Of a stretch of 64,000 nucleotides of DNA, positions 10,701 to 20,490 are shown piece after piece. The position numbers and the translations under genes are program-made. Origin of the DNA: Diploscapter coronatus (lineage: Eukaryota > Nematoda > Chromadorea > Rhabditida > Rhabditidae); contig OZ038423.1 of NCBI GenBank assembly GCA_964036155.1, positions 57,489,249 to 57,553,248 on the forward strand, given 5' to 3'. Each line of letters opens with the position of its first letter. The stretch's first letter is position 1. The notes below the pieces were generated by a model, which was not told the origin of the DNA, made no database searches, and saw only the letters and a program-made list of their open reading frames with translations.

Positions 10701-12508
10701 ATCCCACTTCTAAAAAGTTGAGCTTTTTTTTCTAGAAAAAAATGAAACAATGCCAATACAGATTTTTTCAATATGTCAGATTCTAAGAAAAATCTCGGAT
10801 ATTCCTTCCGAAGCTATTTTTTCTGAAATTGATTTTCTTTGATTGATCAAAAATTTGAATTTTTTCAAACTAAAAATTTTTGGCTAGGCTTAAACTTGAC
10901 ATTTTTCTATTGACAGGTCAGATTCTTAGAACCTGAGATATCCCTTTCCTAGCTGTTTTTCTGCTTGTTTTTCGTCGCAATGTGCGATGTGTCTTGGGGC
11001 GTTATTTGCAGTGTAAGAAATTGTGAAAATCGATGATGAGAGTGATAGAAAACAGAAAATGGATCGCCGCTTGGCAGATAGAAGGGGAGTTTCTACATTC
11101 TTTCTATCCTTACTCTCTGGATTTTCTAGTTCTTTTGATCTATCAGATTCGGTACTATTTCACTTTTTTGTTCTCTCACCCCTGATTAGCCACAATTTTG
11201 GACATTCGAGACTCGATCAAATTGAAAAAGTGAGAGCTGACACCATAGTGAGAACGATTTGTTCCAAATATACCCCATGTTTAGATTCCTTCCCCGATGA
11301 AATTTTTCAAAGTTTTCCACTTTTTTCTTAGAGATCTTTTAGTTTTATTTTAAGAAGATCGAACACTCTGAGATAAAACGGCGTTTTCCTAATGGAGTTT
11401 CAAATTTCTTTTTTTCTTTGCTATGATAAATTCTATGAAAAAGTGAAATCCATTCCACCACACTTTTGATACACATAATTTGGCGCTGCGATATCAAATC
11501 TACCAAAACCGGGTTTTCGCTTCGAATTTCCTGGATATGCGCGAATTCACGATAATTCAATTTATAATTCGATCACTTTCAACTCGATGAATTTTCCCTG
11601 AAAGAGAAACTTATAATCGAGTCCTTATCTCGAAAATACATTGCGTGATTGCATTTTTCATTTCAATTTTCATTTTTCCAGAACATATTAGATTTTTTAA
11701 ATTTTTAGATAGGAATTCTAAAAACTTTAGTATATCATTTGGTAAAAATTTTGGAATCCAAAAGATATTCATGAGAAAAACGGGGTCTGGATAATGGCTA
11801 TAGAGAAAGGGGTTTAGTCTGTTAGCCCTCCTCCTTTCTTTCTTTCAGGCTCATATCTTTTCTTTCTTTCTTCTCACACTATTTCTCTTCTTGTTCCTCT
11901 CTTTTCCCTTTCTCTTGTCTTCATTATCTCTCAATTCCCTTCTTTCTCTATTCATTTAGATTTCTTTCTTTTCCATCTCTCTTCTATTCGTTATTTCTCA
12001 CTTTCTTATCCTTTCACTCGCGTTCATCTTATGTGTAGCCCCCTGGCCCTTCAACCTCCCTCTTTTCTCTTCGTTTAAAACCCGCTTTAAGTTTTTACCT
12101 ACTTTACTAATTTCTTGAAACAAAGCCAAAATTTGTAATTTTCTAGGAAAAAAATATTTCTTCATTTTTTGTTGAAAAAAAATCCAAGATTTTTAAGAAA
12201 GTAAATTTCCCTTATCCTTTATTTTCCAGAAATGCTGATTCAAAATATGACTTGTTTATCATTTACCACTTCAAATATTTTCATATCATTTTGTTTTGAA
12301 CTTGACCACACTTTTCCCGAGAATTTTATGGCTGTTTTGACGCGTTTTGAATTTTGAGAGATGAACAACTTCAGACCGGAAAAGCGAAATTTCTTTGGGC
12401 TTCTGGGCCAGTGAATTTCGAGAAGATTTGAAATTTGATCAGGTACTTTTATACTAAATTTTATAAAATAAAAAAATAAAAGTTTAAATTCAGAACTGAC
12501 CCTTCAAA
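7800..12508. other. long non-coding region upstream of lasp
   Basis: I find no exon chain in these 4.7 kb; the open frames (for example 8770-9033 and 11023-11331) have no recognisable protein pattern. The region has strand-biased tracts: purine-rich at about 9130-9350 and 9950-10080, pyrimidine-rich at about 10319-10420 and 11820-12005. A palindromic TGACGGTTGCGTCA lies near 10587-10600. It probably contains the promoter and enhancers of the LASP gene to its right. Confidence 0.5.
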
Positions 12509-15500
12509 ATGGCGAAACGGTGCGCCCGAGAGGAATGCGGCAAGTCCGTCTATCCCATGGAAGAGCTCAAATGTTTGGATAAAGTAGGGATTTTTTAATT
12601 TGTATGAAAATACTTTTAACAATTGAAGAAAAACTTTCAAAGGGTCTAGAAAAGTAAGATTTTGTTTAAATGTTTATTTTATAAAAATTTACGAAACTCT
12701 TGATATCAATTTTAATCTTTATTTTATTTTTTAATTAAGAGAAATAAAATTATTTTTTCAGGTATGGCACAAGACCTGCTTCAAATGCACGGTGTGCGGC
12801 ATGGCGCTGAATATGAAAACGTACAAAGGCTACAACAAAATGCCCTATTGTGAACCGTGAGTTTATTTTTTTTAAATTAAAATTTTTGTTTTTCATTTTT
12901 TAATTCTTATTTTTGAGGCGAAATAATGTTGAAAAAAAGAAAAACTCGGAGTTTTTCTCTAAGATCTTTTATTTTTAAATTATTTTTTTCAGTCACTACC
13001 CGAAGACCGTGGCCTCCGTCGTGAATGATACGCCAGAAATGCGACGAATTGCCGAAAATACGAAGAATCAGAGTCAGGTCGGTTTTTTTTTGAGAAATTA
13101 AAAAATCTGAAAATGTGGAGGTTTTATTTCACTTTTTCATTATTTTATGACTGAAATATGGAAGATTCGAAAACCCCGAAAACCCACATGATATTTCGAT
13201 TTTTCGGTTTGGCATCTGGTATATTGAAAAATGACATTTTTGTTGGGTTTTTTTTGTTGAAAAAATGACTAAAATCCTATCCTTAAGCATTGGAAGGGGA
13301 ACGATGCGGAGGAAAATAGATCCATGTGCTTCGAATGAATCTTTTGCTAGAAATTGATGATTTTCCGATATTCTGAATGGGTCGAGTTTCCATGCTTAAG
13401 CATTGGGAGAGTAGTAGACGCAGAGTTTGATGTACTCTAAATCTGCTGAGAAATTGTTGATGCATTGATATGCACGCTTTTGCTGGCCGGTAGCTGCGTT
13501 GTAATACACGATGTGCTGGCTTCGATCAAGCATTCGAACAAAGCATTTGGCTGGTCATAAAAATTGTTGATACCAATGATTTTGTTTATTGGAATTTAAG
13601 GGACTAAAATAGAAAATTCTGCGAAATTTTTAGATTTTTAAGCTCGTCAAAAGTATCATTTTGAATATGAATTTTGAAAACTTTCTATTTTGTCACGATG
13701 GAATTCTCAAATTTTCTTCCAGGAATCAATATTTTTGTTTAAAAATCATTTTGCACTACAAGTAGTTTCCATTTGTCACATGTCGTTTTTCTTTTGTTAG
13801 TATTTGAAACTGTTCACTCTTTCCTAATCGTGAGCTGAGCGGGTTTTTGCGCGGAGTTTTCGTCGTTCTGTTTTTCCCGGGGCTGTAAAATCGTGGAGTG
13901 GTGCTGCTCTATTTGAGTGCGACAATCATTTGGAGTGATGTTTGTAAGTGGAGCGAGCGAGAAGGACCCCGTACCGAGAAATGATTGCGGCACAAGGAGA
14001 GCCCTCAGTGTTCGGTCATCGCACTACGGGCTGCGACTCGGAGTGAAATGAAGGAACACTTCGACGAGAAACCCTAGGACCACTCATTGTTGACTTTCCT
14101 GTCATTCATCGGCGAAAAAATGAATCTTTCAAAGATGACGGGGGAGGAGTGAAATTCGAGGATGCTACAAAGTTTTTCTTCCTTACGAGAAAAGGCTTAT
14201 TTTCATGCTAATCCCGGGGTCCTTGAGAATTGGGGAAGGGAATTTTTAGGAAAATGTAAATAAAGCAAGAAAGAAATGTTTATAAAAGTTGGGATCTTTG
14301 AGTGGTAGAAAATGTTTTCTGAAAAATCTTGAACAAAAAATGATAAAACCAGAGAATTGAAAGAACTCCGAAATTTTCAGATCGCTTACCACGCGGAGTA
14401 CGAGAAAATGAAGGGCACGAAAATCGAGGTCGCTGATGACCCAGAGACTATCAGGCACAAGCAAAATACTCATGTTAGTTGGAATAAAATTCCAGAAAAA
14501 TCAAATTTTTGTAAGATTGTCGTGTTGAAAATTCAGCATATCTCAAAAATTCAGAAAAAATCAATATTTATTCATTTTTTCAAGACCCAATCAAATGTGG
14601 CCTACCACGGCGATTTGGAGAAGAAGAATCGATACGAGGCGGTTCGACCCAAGGAAGTTCCAGGCGATGAATCAAGTACGGTAATTTTAAGTCGAAAAAT
14701 GGAAAATTCGAGATTGTTCTTTTTAAATTTTGACAATATGATAGTGTAGGCTATTTATCAAACTCTGAAGGTATACGACACAGAATGTTTGAAAACTCGA
14801 AAAGATTATTAAATTTTCAAAGAACAATCTTAATTTTTCTAAAAAAGTAATTAAAGAATAACGATTTAAAGATGGTGTGATTTGAAAGATTTGGTTTCTT
14901 TGAAAACTTTGTAACTAAATAAGGAGTGATATAAAGACAATTTTACAGTAAGAAAAACTTCAATCTAAATTTAACAATGATTTTTATCTTTAGTTAGATT
15001 GAAGCGATTTTGCGTTCTGTAAATTTTGTCTTTCAATCAATAGGAGTGCAGACCTAGGGAGCACTTGAGTCAGATTAAGAAAATATACTGGGAGTAGGCT
15101 GCAGAAGCGAAATTTGCATTATGACTCTTTCACGAGTGGAGAAAAATTTGGAAAATTCCAGACTAGAGATACGAAATTATGAAGGGAACATTATAGGGGA
15201 ATAGATCGCACAACCACCCTGACTTAAGTCCTCCCTGGGTTTGTAGGAGTGGTTTGGCGCGAGCGAGTAGTGAAAAGTAACGGCGTTGGCGGGGTGCATT
15301 ACGGCAAAGAGCTATGGAGGATTGAAAAAGATGACGAGGATGAGACGGAGCCCCTGTCCTTCGAGGAACCCGAATTCGACCGGCAAGCGGAAATCGACAC
15401 CGGCTTCGAATGGCGAAGGGGAGAGACCAGTGATAGCTCACTGGAAAACATTACCGAGTTGATTACTGACAATAGTGACTGTGACACTTGGCCTATACCG

Positions 15501-18500
15501 GTACAGATCTATAAGAAGAAATGGTAGATTTTATGCTAATTTTTGGAAGATCATGCTTTTTCCTATTTCTTTTACTTTTTTAAATGTGAAAATTTACCAT
15601 TTTCTTTAAAAATGTACAAACTTCGTGGTTTTAAAATTAGCTAGAAACGGCTTCATTCAGATTCAGTATTAGGCAAAAATTTCAGTTGTTTTGTTTCAAG
15701 TTTGATTTGATTTCCGCTGTTCTATCCTCTAAATCTAGGTGCTATTTTCTGAAACAAGCATGACAGGGCTATATTTTTGCTCAGATTTACTTCGATTTTC
15801 CTCATATCTAATACACCAGAAGAGCTTTCAAACCATTATTTTGTGCTACAAACAATATTTTCTTTTTTCATTACTATTTTCGAGTGTCCATATCACTTGG
15901 GAAAAATCTATGTTGGTTTGAGACTTGAAATTTTGTTCTTGTTTTCTCAACCCACTCCACTAGGCTAAGTTACCATATTTAGGTAAAAAGAAAGAGGCTG
16001 AAAAGGCTGAAGAAGCTCCCAAAGTCGAACCTCTCAAAGCCGATGATAAGACTAAGCCTAAAACTACTGCTTTTGGCGCTAAAGGCAAAGAAAAAGAGGC
16101 GCCGGCCCCCGCGGTACCGACCACAAAACCTCCAGAGGACAAAAAAGCCTCCACGGTCAAAAGATTCGCGCCTAAAAAAGAGCCTGTAGTACCGGAACCA
16201 GAACCTAAACCCACCCCCGCTGGCGCTCCTGAAGACGCTAGGAAAGTTTTCAGAAAGAACCGCTACGGCGCGTAATATTACCAAAAATAATCATTTTCCG
16301 GGATTTTCTTTATACCATTTTGGGACGTGTGTACCACTTTTCTGGGATATCCATACCAAAAGCTTTATTAAAATTCAATATGCTTCCATGACTTGAAAAA
16401 TAATAACGCCTCTTTCTTTAAAAAGCTTCCATGTCAAATCTCCCAAAATCCTGGAGGGAAAACGATGTTCTTTCCAGATTAAAAATACTCCCAGATTTTG
16501 GGGATAAAATCTGAATTTCTGATGCCATGACAAAATGTATTATTTCTAGCACAATAATCTCGTTCGATTGTTTCTTTTTCTTCGTAATACTTTCAATTTT
16601 CGAAATTTTGAACTGAGAAAGATCTGTGAGAAAACATTTTACTTGAATCGGTGATAATTGATGAAAAATTTCCGAATAAAGTTTAAAAAATCCACAAAAA
16701 TGTCAAATATTCGATACCATTTTCCTTGTTTTGCTGTGTTTATTTTGGAAATGTGCATTAGAAGATGATGATCTTTCTCAGTTCCTATCCTTAATAATCC
16801 AACCGAAAATGCGTGATTTTCAAAATCTCGACCCCCGAAAAGGGCGAATTTTCAAATTTCACGCATTTCATTGTAGATTAATAATCGCAAGCGCCTTATA
16901 GATTCCCCCTTACCCAAAATAGTTGGCTTTACAGTGAGTGAGAGTGAAAACACCGTAATCTAAAAGAGTGGAGCTGATAAAAATAATTTAGATTTGTAAA
17001 AATCCGGACGGTTGTTAGAAATTGAAACTTATGAAGTAAAAAATCTCGACAAAGTTTACAAATCTAATCTTCTGAAGTGAAGAATAATTATCGGTTTTTA
17101 AACACACAGGGTGAACTTTCCAGCCCTTTAACCGATTTGCGGTAGTTTTACCTAATCTGCTGCTTTCAGATTTGTCCTCCGGTAGAATCGTCGTCACTTC
17201 TCCGTTACCCGCATCGTCTTTGTCTTCCGGAAGAACGTCCCCTTCGGCAACCACCTGTTCTTCAGATGGAGGCGGTACTTTTTAAATTAATCAACAATTA
17301 ATCGATAAGGAGCGGAGCTAAAACCGTGCCATAAGTTTGCAACAAGAAAAGAAATGAGTGAGGATCTACTTTGAAGGGAGAAATAGCCTCTAAAGTTTAT
17401 TCTTAATTTTAAAAAAATAAGAAATAGACCTAATTTTTTACTTGAGCTTGATCATGATGAAAATTTCTAAAAACATCCTGAATTTTTAAAATGGAAAGAT
17501 GAAATGTTTCTTTTGATTTTAATGCAAATAAGAATTAGACTAAACTATGCCATGAGTTTGCAAAATGGGAAGAGTTAAGCTCCACCCCTTTGTTATTTAT
17601 GTTCCTCTAGGCGGCTCGTACTCTGCACGACTAACCCAAAACTCTGCGTCCCTAATCTACTCGAGTGAACTGGGCGGAGCAGGCATGACGAAAAATCAAC
17701 AATTTTAGAGAAAAGATATTTGCAAGGGCGGGGCTTTTTTAAATACCGATTTTCTGAAACTTTTCTTGCAAATATATTGTTTCAAGTTTTTCTAACACAC
17801 TTAACCAAAATCATCTGTTAATTTTCCTGTATGTCATAGAAAATTTGATGATTTCTGTAGAGAAAAAACTACTAACGAGAATTTTGGTTCAAAAATTAGA
17901 AAGAAAATCAGCTTGTTATTTTTTGAAATTTTTGTTTCAGTGCCTCCTCCGCAGAAGCAGGTGGGCAACATTGCGGATTACGACCCGATGAACGGCCAGT
18001 GGGGCACTGTCGGCAATTCGAATATCGCCCAGAAATTGCGTAAGGACCATTTTCTAAAAATAGCATCTTCGAATATGAGAAATTTTTCTTGAATTGTCGA
18101 AAATTTGAACTTTCAACAAGTTTCGGAAGTCCGAATGTGTAAAATTTCAGAAGAACTCGAAATCCGCACCCCGGCCACTCACGGAATGAACTACATGAAC
18201 ATGGGAAATGGAAACTCGCACAACGTTCAGCAAAACAGAATCTCGCCGCAATTCTCTCCGTCGGGTAAATTTTGAAACATTGAATTTGATCATTTCCTCC
18301 CCATATTGTAAATTTAGAAAATGTTGAACCTCTAGCCTTAAATTTGATCTAGAATTTTAGAATTTTTAAATATGAAATTATTTCAGGTAAGGCCGGATTC
18401 GCAGTCAAAGCCATCTACGACTACAATGCGCAGGATAAGGACGAGGTTGGTTGTTTTTTTCAAGATTCTTCGAGAAATTTGCTTGAAAGAAAAAACTGAA

Positions 18501-18769
18501 AATGTCTGTACATTTTTAAAATGAATTTAAAATTTGCACTTATCCTGAAGCGACAATTGGAAAAGCGAGGAAGATTATAAAAATTAGAAAAAATAAAAAT
18601 GGATAAATTTCAGATCTCATTTCTTGAGGGTGACATTATCGTGAATTGCGAGAAAGTAGACGAGGGATGGATGACAGGCACAGTGCAAAGGACTCTCCAA
18701 TGGGGCATGCTCCCTGCAAACTATGTCCAGCCCCACAAAATACCCACCGGACTGCATCGGATCAAGTAA
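12509..18769 (+). CDS. LIM, nebulin-repeat and SH3 protein (LASP family)
   Basis: Exons 12509-12583, 12762-12856, 12993-13077, 14381-14473, 14585-14675, 17941-18039, 18151-18264, 18387-18445 and 18614-18769 total 867 nt, a 288-residue protein. Domain order is that of LASP: an N-terminal LIM zinc finger (CAREECGKSVYPMEEL, then VWHKTCFKCTVCGMAL and the zinc-binding tail CEPHYPK), two nebulin repeats (YHAEYEKMKGTKIEVADDPE and VAYHGDLEKKNRY), a Ser/Asn/Pro linker, and a C-terminal SH3 domain with AIYDYNAQDKDEISF, EGWMTGTVQ and GMLPANYVQP. LASP proteins bind F-actin and work at muscle attachment sites and the cell cortex. The introns after exons 3 and 5 are large (1.3 and 3.3 kb) and carry alternative exons described separately. 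The ATG follows TTCAG closely, which suits trans-splicing. Confidence 0.92.
13396..13550 (-). pseudogene. antisense Kunitz-like exon in lasp intron 3
   Basis: On the minus strand an acceptor-like CAG at 13551-13553 is followed by an open frame beginning KCFVRMLDRSQ, then IVYYNAATGQQKRAY, QCINNFSADLEYIKLC, and ending VYYSPNA with TAA. The spacing YYNxxTG...C.NNF....C follows the second half of a Kunitz/BPTI domain, though several cysteines are missing. Just downstream (about 13280-13395) a diverged copy of the last part ends again in CCAATGCTTAAGG. I find no signal peptide or upstream exon, so this is either a decayed fragment or one exon of an unrecognised nested gene. The Kunitz assignment is inference from spacing. 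Confidence 0.4.
13830..13943 (+). promoter_or_regulatory. probable internal lasp promoter and short first exon
   Basis: Within lasp intron 3 the base composition turns GC-rich over about 13830-14120. At 13938 ATGTTT is followed directly by a consensus donor GTAAGT. This would splice in phase 0 to the exon at 14381 (reading ATC GCT TAC), giving a protein starting Met-Phe and then IAYHAEYEK: nebulin repeats and SH3 without the LIM domain. This is inference from composition, donor and matching phase. Confidence 0.35.
14920..15040. repeat. small foldback repeat in lasp intron 5
   Basis: The two arms, about 14924-14970 and 14993-15040, are imperfect reverse complements with the central match CTTCAATCTAA / TTAGATTGAAG and further matches (GACAATTTTACAG vs CTGTAAATTTTGTC). 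It looks like a short MITE-type hairpin and abuts the next repeat. Confidence 0.6.
15043..15246. repeat. dispersed repeat, also present in the rpn-6 intron
   Basis: The right part (about 15170-15235: GAAATTATGAAGGGAACATT, then GACTTAAGTCCTCCCT) matches both arms of the long inverted repeat in the rpn-6 intron (55330-55395 and the reverse complement at 58065-58135). The left part (about 15048-15075, GCAGACCTAGGGAGCACTTG) is the same motif inverted, so this copy is itself a roughly 200-bp palindrome-like element. The acceptor of the alternative exon at 15247 lies at its right edge. Confidence 0.6.
15247..15527 (+). CDS. putative alternative 3'-terminal exon A of lasp
   Basis: The exon follows TTTGTAG and is open for 92 codons to TAG. 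Its phase (two bases before the first full codon) exactly fits the donor of lasp exon 5 at 14675. The encoded tail is acidic and more GC-rich than the surrounding intron: VVWRERVVKSNGVGG, ELWRIEKDDEDETEPLSFEE, FDRQAEIDTGFEWRRGE, ending PVQIYKKKW. It would replace the linker and SH3 domain. No known domain is recognised. A separate small gene is possible but I see no start or promoter. Coding quality is good; linkage to lasp is inference. Confidence 0.5.
15983..16275 (+). CDS. putative alternative 3'-terminal exon B of lasp (Lys/Pro/Ala-rich)
   Basis: After the acceptor CATATTTAG an open frame of 96 codons runs to TAA, again in the phase needed by the donor at 14675. The sequence is low-complexity and charged: KKKEAEKAEEAPKVEPLKAD, TTAFGAKGKEKEAPAPAVP, VKRFAPKKEPVVPEPEPKP and the end ARKVFRKNRYGA. 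Such Lys/Glu/Pro/Ala tails are typical of disordered regions. If used, it makes a LIM-nebulin protein with a disordered basic tail instead of SH3. Confidence 0.5.
16808..16872. repeat. short hairpin repeat in lasp intron 5
   Basis: AAATGCGTGATTTTCAAAAT and its imperfect reverse complement ATTTTCAAATTTCACGCATT flank a short GC-rich loop. The outer flanks (TTAATAATC / GATTAATAA) also pair. Its function is unknown and it may be a decayed mobile element. Confidence 0.45.
17170..17274 (+). CDS. putative cassette exon of lasp (Ser/Thr/Gly-rich linker)
   Basis: A GCTTTCAG acceptor (ends 17169) and a GTACTT donor (17275) bound a 105-nt segment, a multiple of three and phase 1 on both sides, so it can be inserted between the exon ending 14675 and the SH3-side exon at 17941 without changing frame. 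It would encode NLSSGRIVVTSPLPASS, then SSGRTSPSATTCSSDGG. A Ser/Thr/Pro-rich insert fits the LASP linker, which is a phosphorylation target in vertebrates. The opposite strand is also open here (VAEGDVLPEDKDDAGNG...), so the coding strand is not certain. Confidence 0.4.
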
Positions 18770-20490
18770 ATTTGGCCAAACCTATAGGATCGCCGACTTT
18801 TTCTGACTAAAGCCCGGTTTCTATTTTTGGCAAGAATTCAGATTTTTTATTGGAAAATTTAATATTTTTTGCAAAATTTCTACGAAAAATTTATATCATT
18901 TACCCTTCGAATAGCTTTTTCTCTCCATCTACTCATAATTTGTTGCTCGAATTTTCAATTTGTGCTATGAAATTTTATGATTTTCTTCGATGAATGCCAT
19001 AGTTTTTGTGAGAAAGGGCATTTTTGACTGAAATTTCTATTTTTGTACTTTGAAACTACTAGAAATCGCTTGGACTTTGTTGTAAATTCAGTTCAGTCCC
19101 AGATTTATTTTCTTGAAAAATGCTAACTTATGACGAAAATCGCTAATTACCTTGTAATCCAATTCTTATTACCTCGGGTCCACTTTACAATATTTTCCTT
19201 GGTTTTTTGAATTTTTGTATTTTCTGAACACCTTTCTGTCTATATTATTTGGCCTGATACTGATGAAAACGTATTTAAATTTTTAACGGCTCATTTGACA
19301 TCGACGTCGGATTCTAAGTCCTTTATCGACGTCAGACGTCAGAATCCTACGTCGGAAAATAAATAAGCTACTTTTGGAGGCTTTTGGAAGGGTGATCGTA
19401 CCGTTTTTACAACGTTTCAAAGTAAATCTCGTCTTTTCCCTTTTGAATGCCTTCTGAATTTCCATCAAATTCATGCAATTTTTCGAATTTTCATATTTCC
19501 ATCGTGCCTTTATGCTAATTTCTTGAGTAAAATTACTGTAAGTTGCTATTGTAGCAATTCCTCATGATTTGACTTGATTAACAGCTGTTTTCGAAGGCAA
19601 CTTGTATTTGTTGTGGATTAAAATGTGAGCCTTTCTAGTAAATATCGTAATGACGTTAGCTATAGATAATAGGGTAAAGGTGAAGGTAAGAAGAAACTGA
19701 GGAAAGCAGATCATATCATCAAGACATTACTAAAAAAAACTCCGGACATTTACTAGAATAGTGCATGATATCCCGACAAATGCGAATTGCCGTTTTCTAA
19801 CAGCATGAACCTTATCTATCCTTTGTTTCACCTCACTTTTTTCGAATTATGTTTTTTTATTTTCAAATTGAATTTGAATAAGCTTCGCTTATTTTCTTAA
19901 AAAAAATGAGTGCAACTTGTTTCAGATTCAACTTGAAAATCAATAAAAAGGTTGGTTTCTAGAAAAATCGAAAGTTTTGGAGTCAGACGATGTGCAAGAA
20001 GGCGAGCAGAGCCAAGTCGACGATTGGGCAGGATAAGTTGCAAAGAGAGAGCGCAGAGAAGTGATGTTCTGACGATGCGCCCCAACCTCTGAAGCCAACT
20101 GCAAGAAAATTTCAAGTAAATTTGAAAAAGGAACTTCAGAGAAGTTTCGATTTCGCTCATTTTGGGGGAAATTTCTGAAAAATGAGGTCCAGCCTGGGAA
20201 TTGAGTAGGAAAGAATAGGGTACTGTAGAATCGGGGAAATTGAAGATTTAGTCAAGTGGTTGGTCCTTGGAACTTGGGAAAATCTTTATTTTCGCAAAAA
20301 TCAAACCCGTAACCCGTAATGAGTGGAACTGTTTGTTTTTGAGATCCCGATATATTGTGAAATTTTGAATTCGACGCGAAATTTGTTTGAAACAAGTTGA
20401 CAAGATCAGTGGGTTTGTAAGGCACTTTTTGAAACGATAATAAAAATTGCTAGAAATTTAGACTTGTAACTTGTGAAAAATTTCTAAAAA
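18770..20490. other. intergenic, lasp 3' end to channel 3' end
   Basis: Convergent gene ends. Apart from UTRs I see only a small imperfect hairpin around 19300-19360 (repeated GACGTC and GGATTCT/AGAATCC) and a GC-richer stretch at about 19980-20110 without convincing coding or RNA structure. Confidence 0.4.

Noticed and set aside
17015..17254. Minus-strand frame with an acidic protein (VAEGDVLPEDKDDAGNG)
   Set aside because: Possible but weaker than the + strand cassette reading, which has both splice sites and matching phases with lasp; no minus-strand gene structure found.
19980..20110. GC-rich patch with GTGATGT and CTGA, considered as a C/D snoRNA
   Set aside because: Box spacing and terminal stem do not fit; evidence is too thin.
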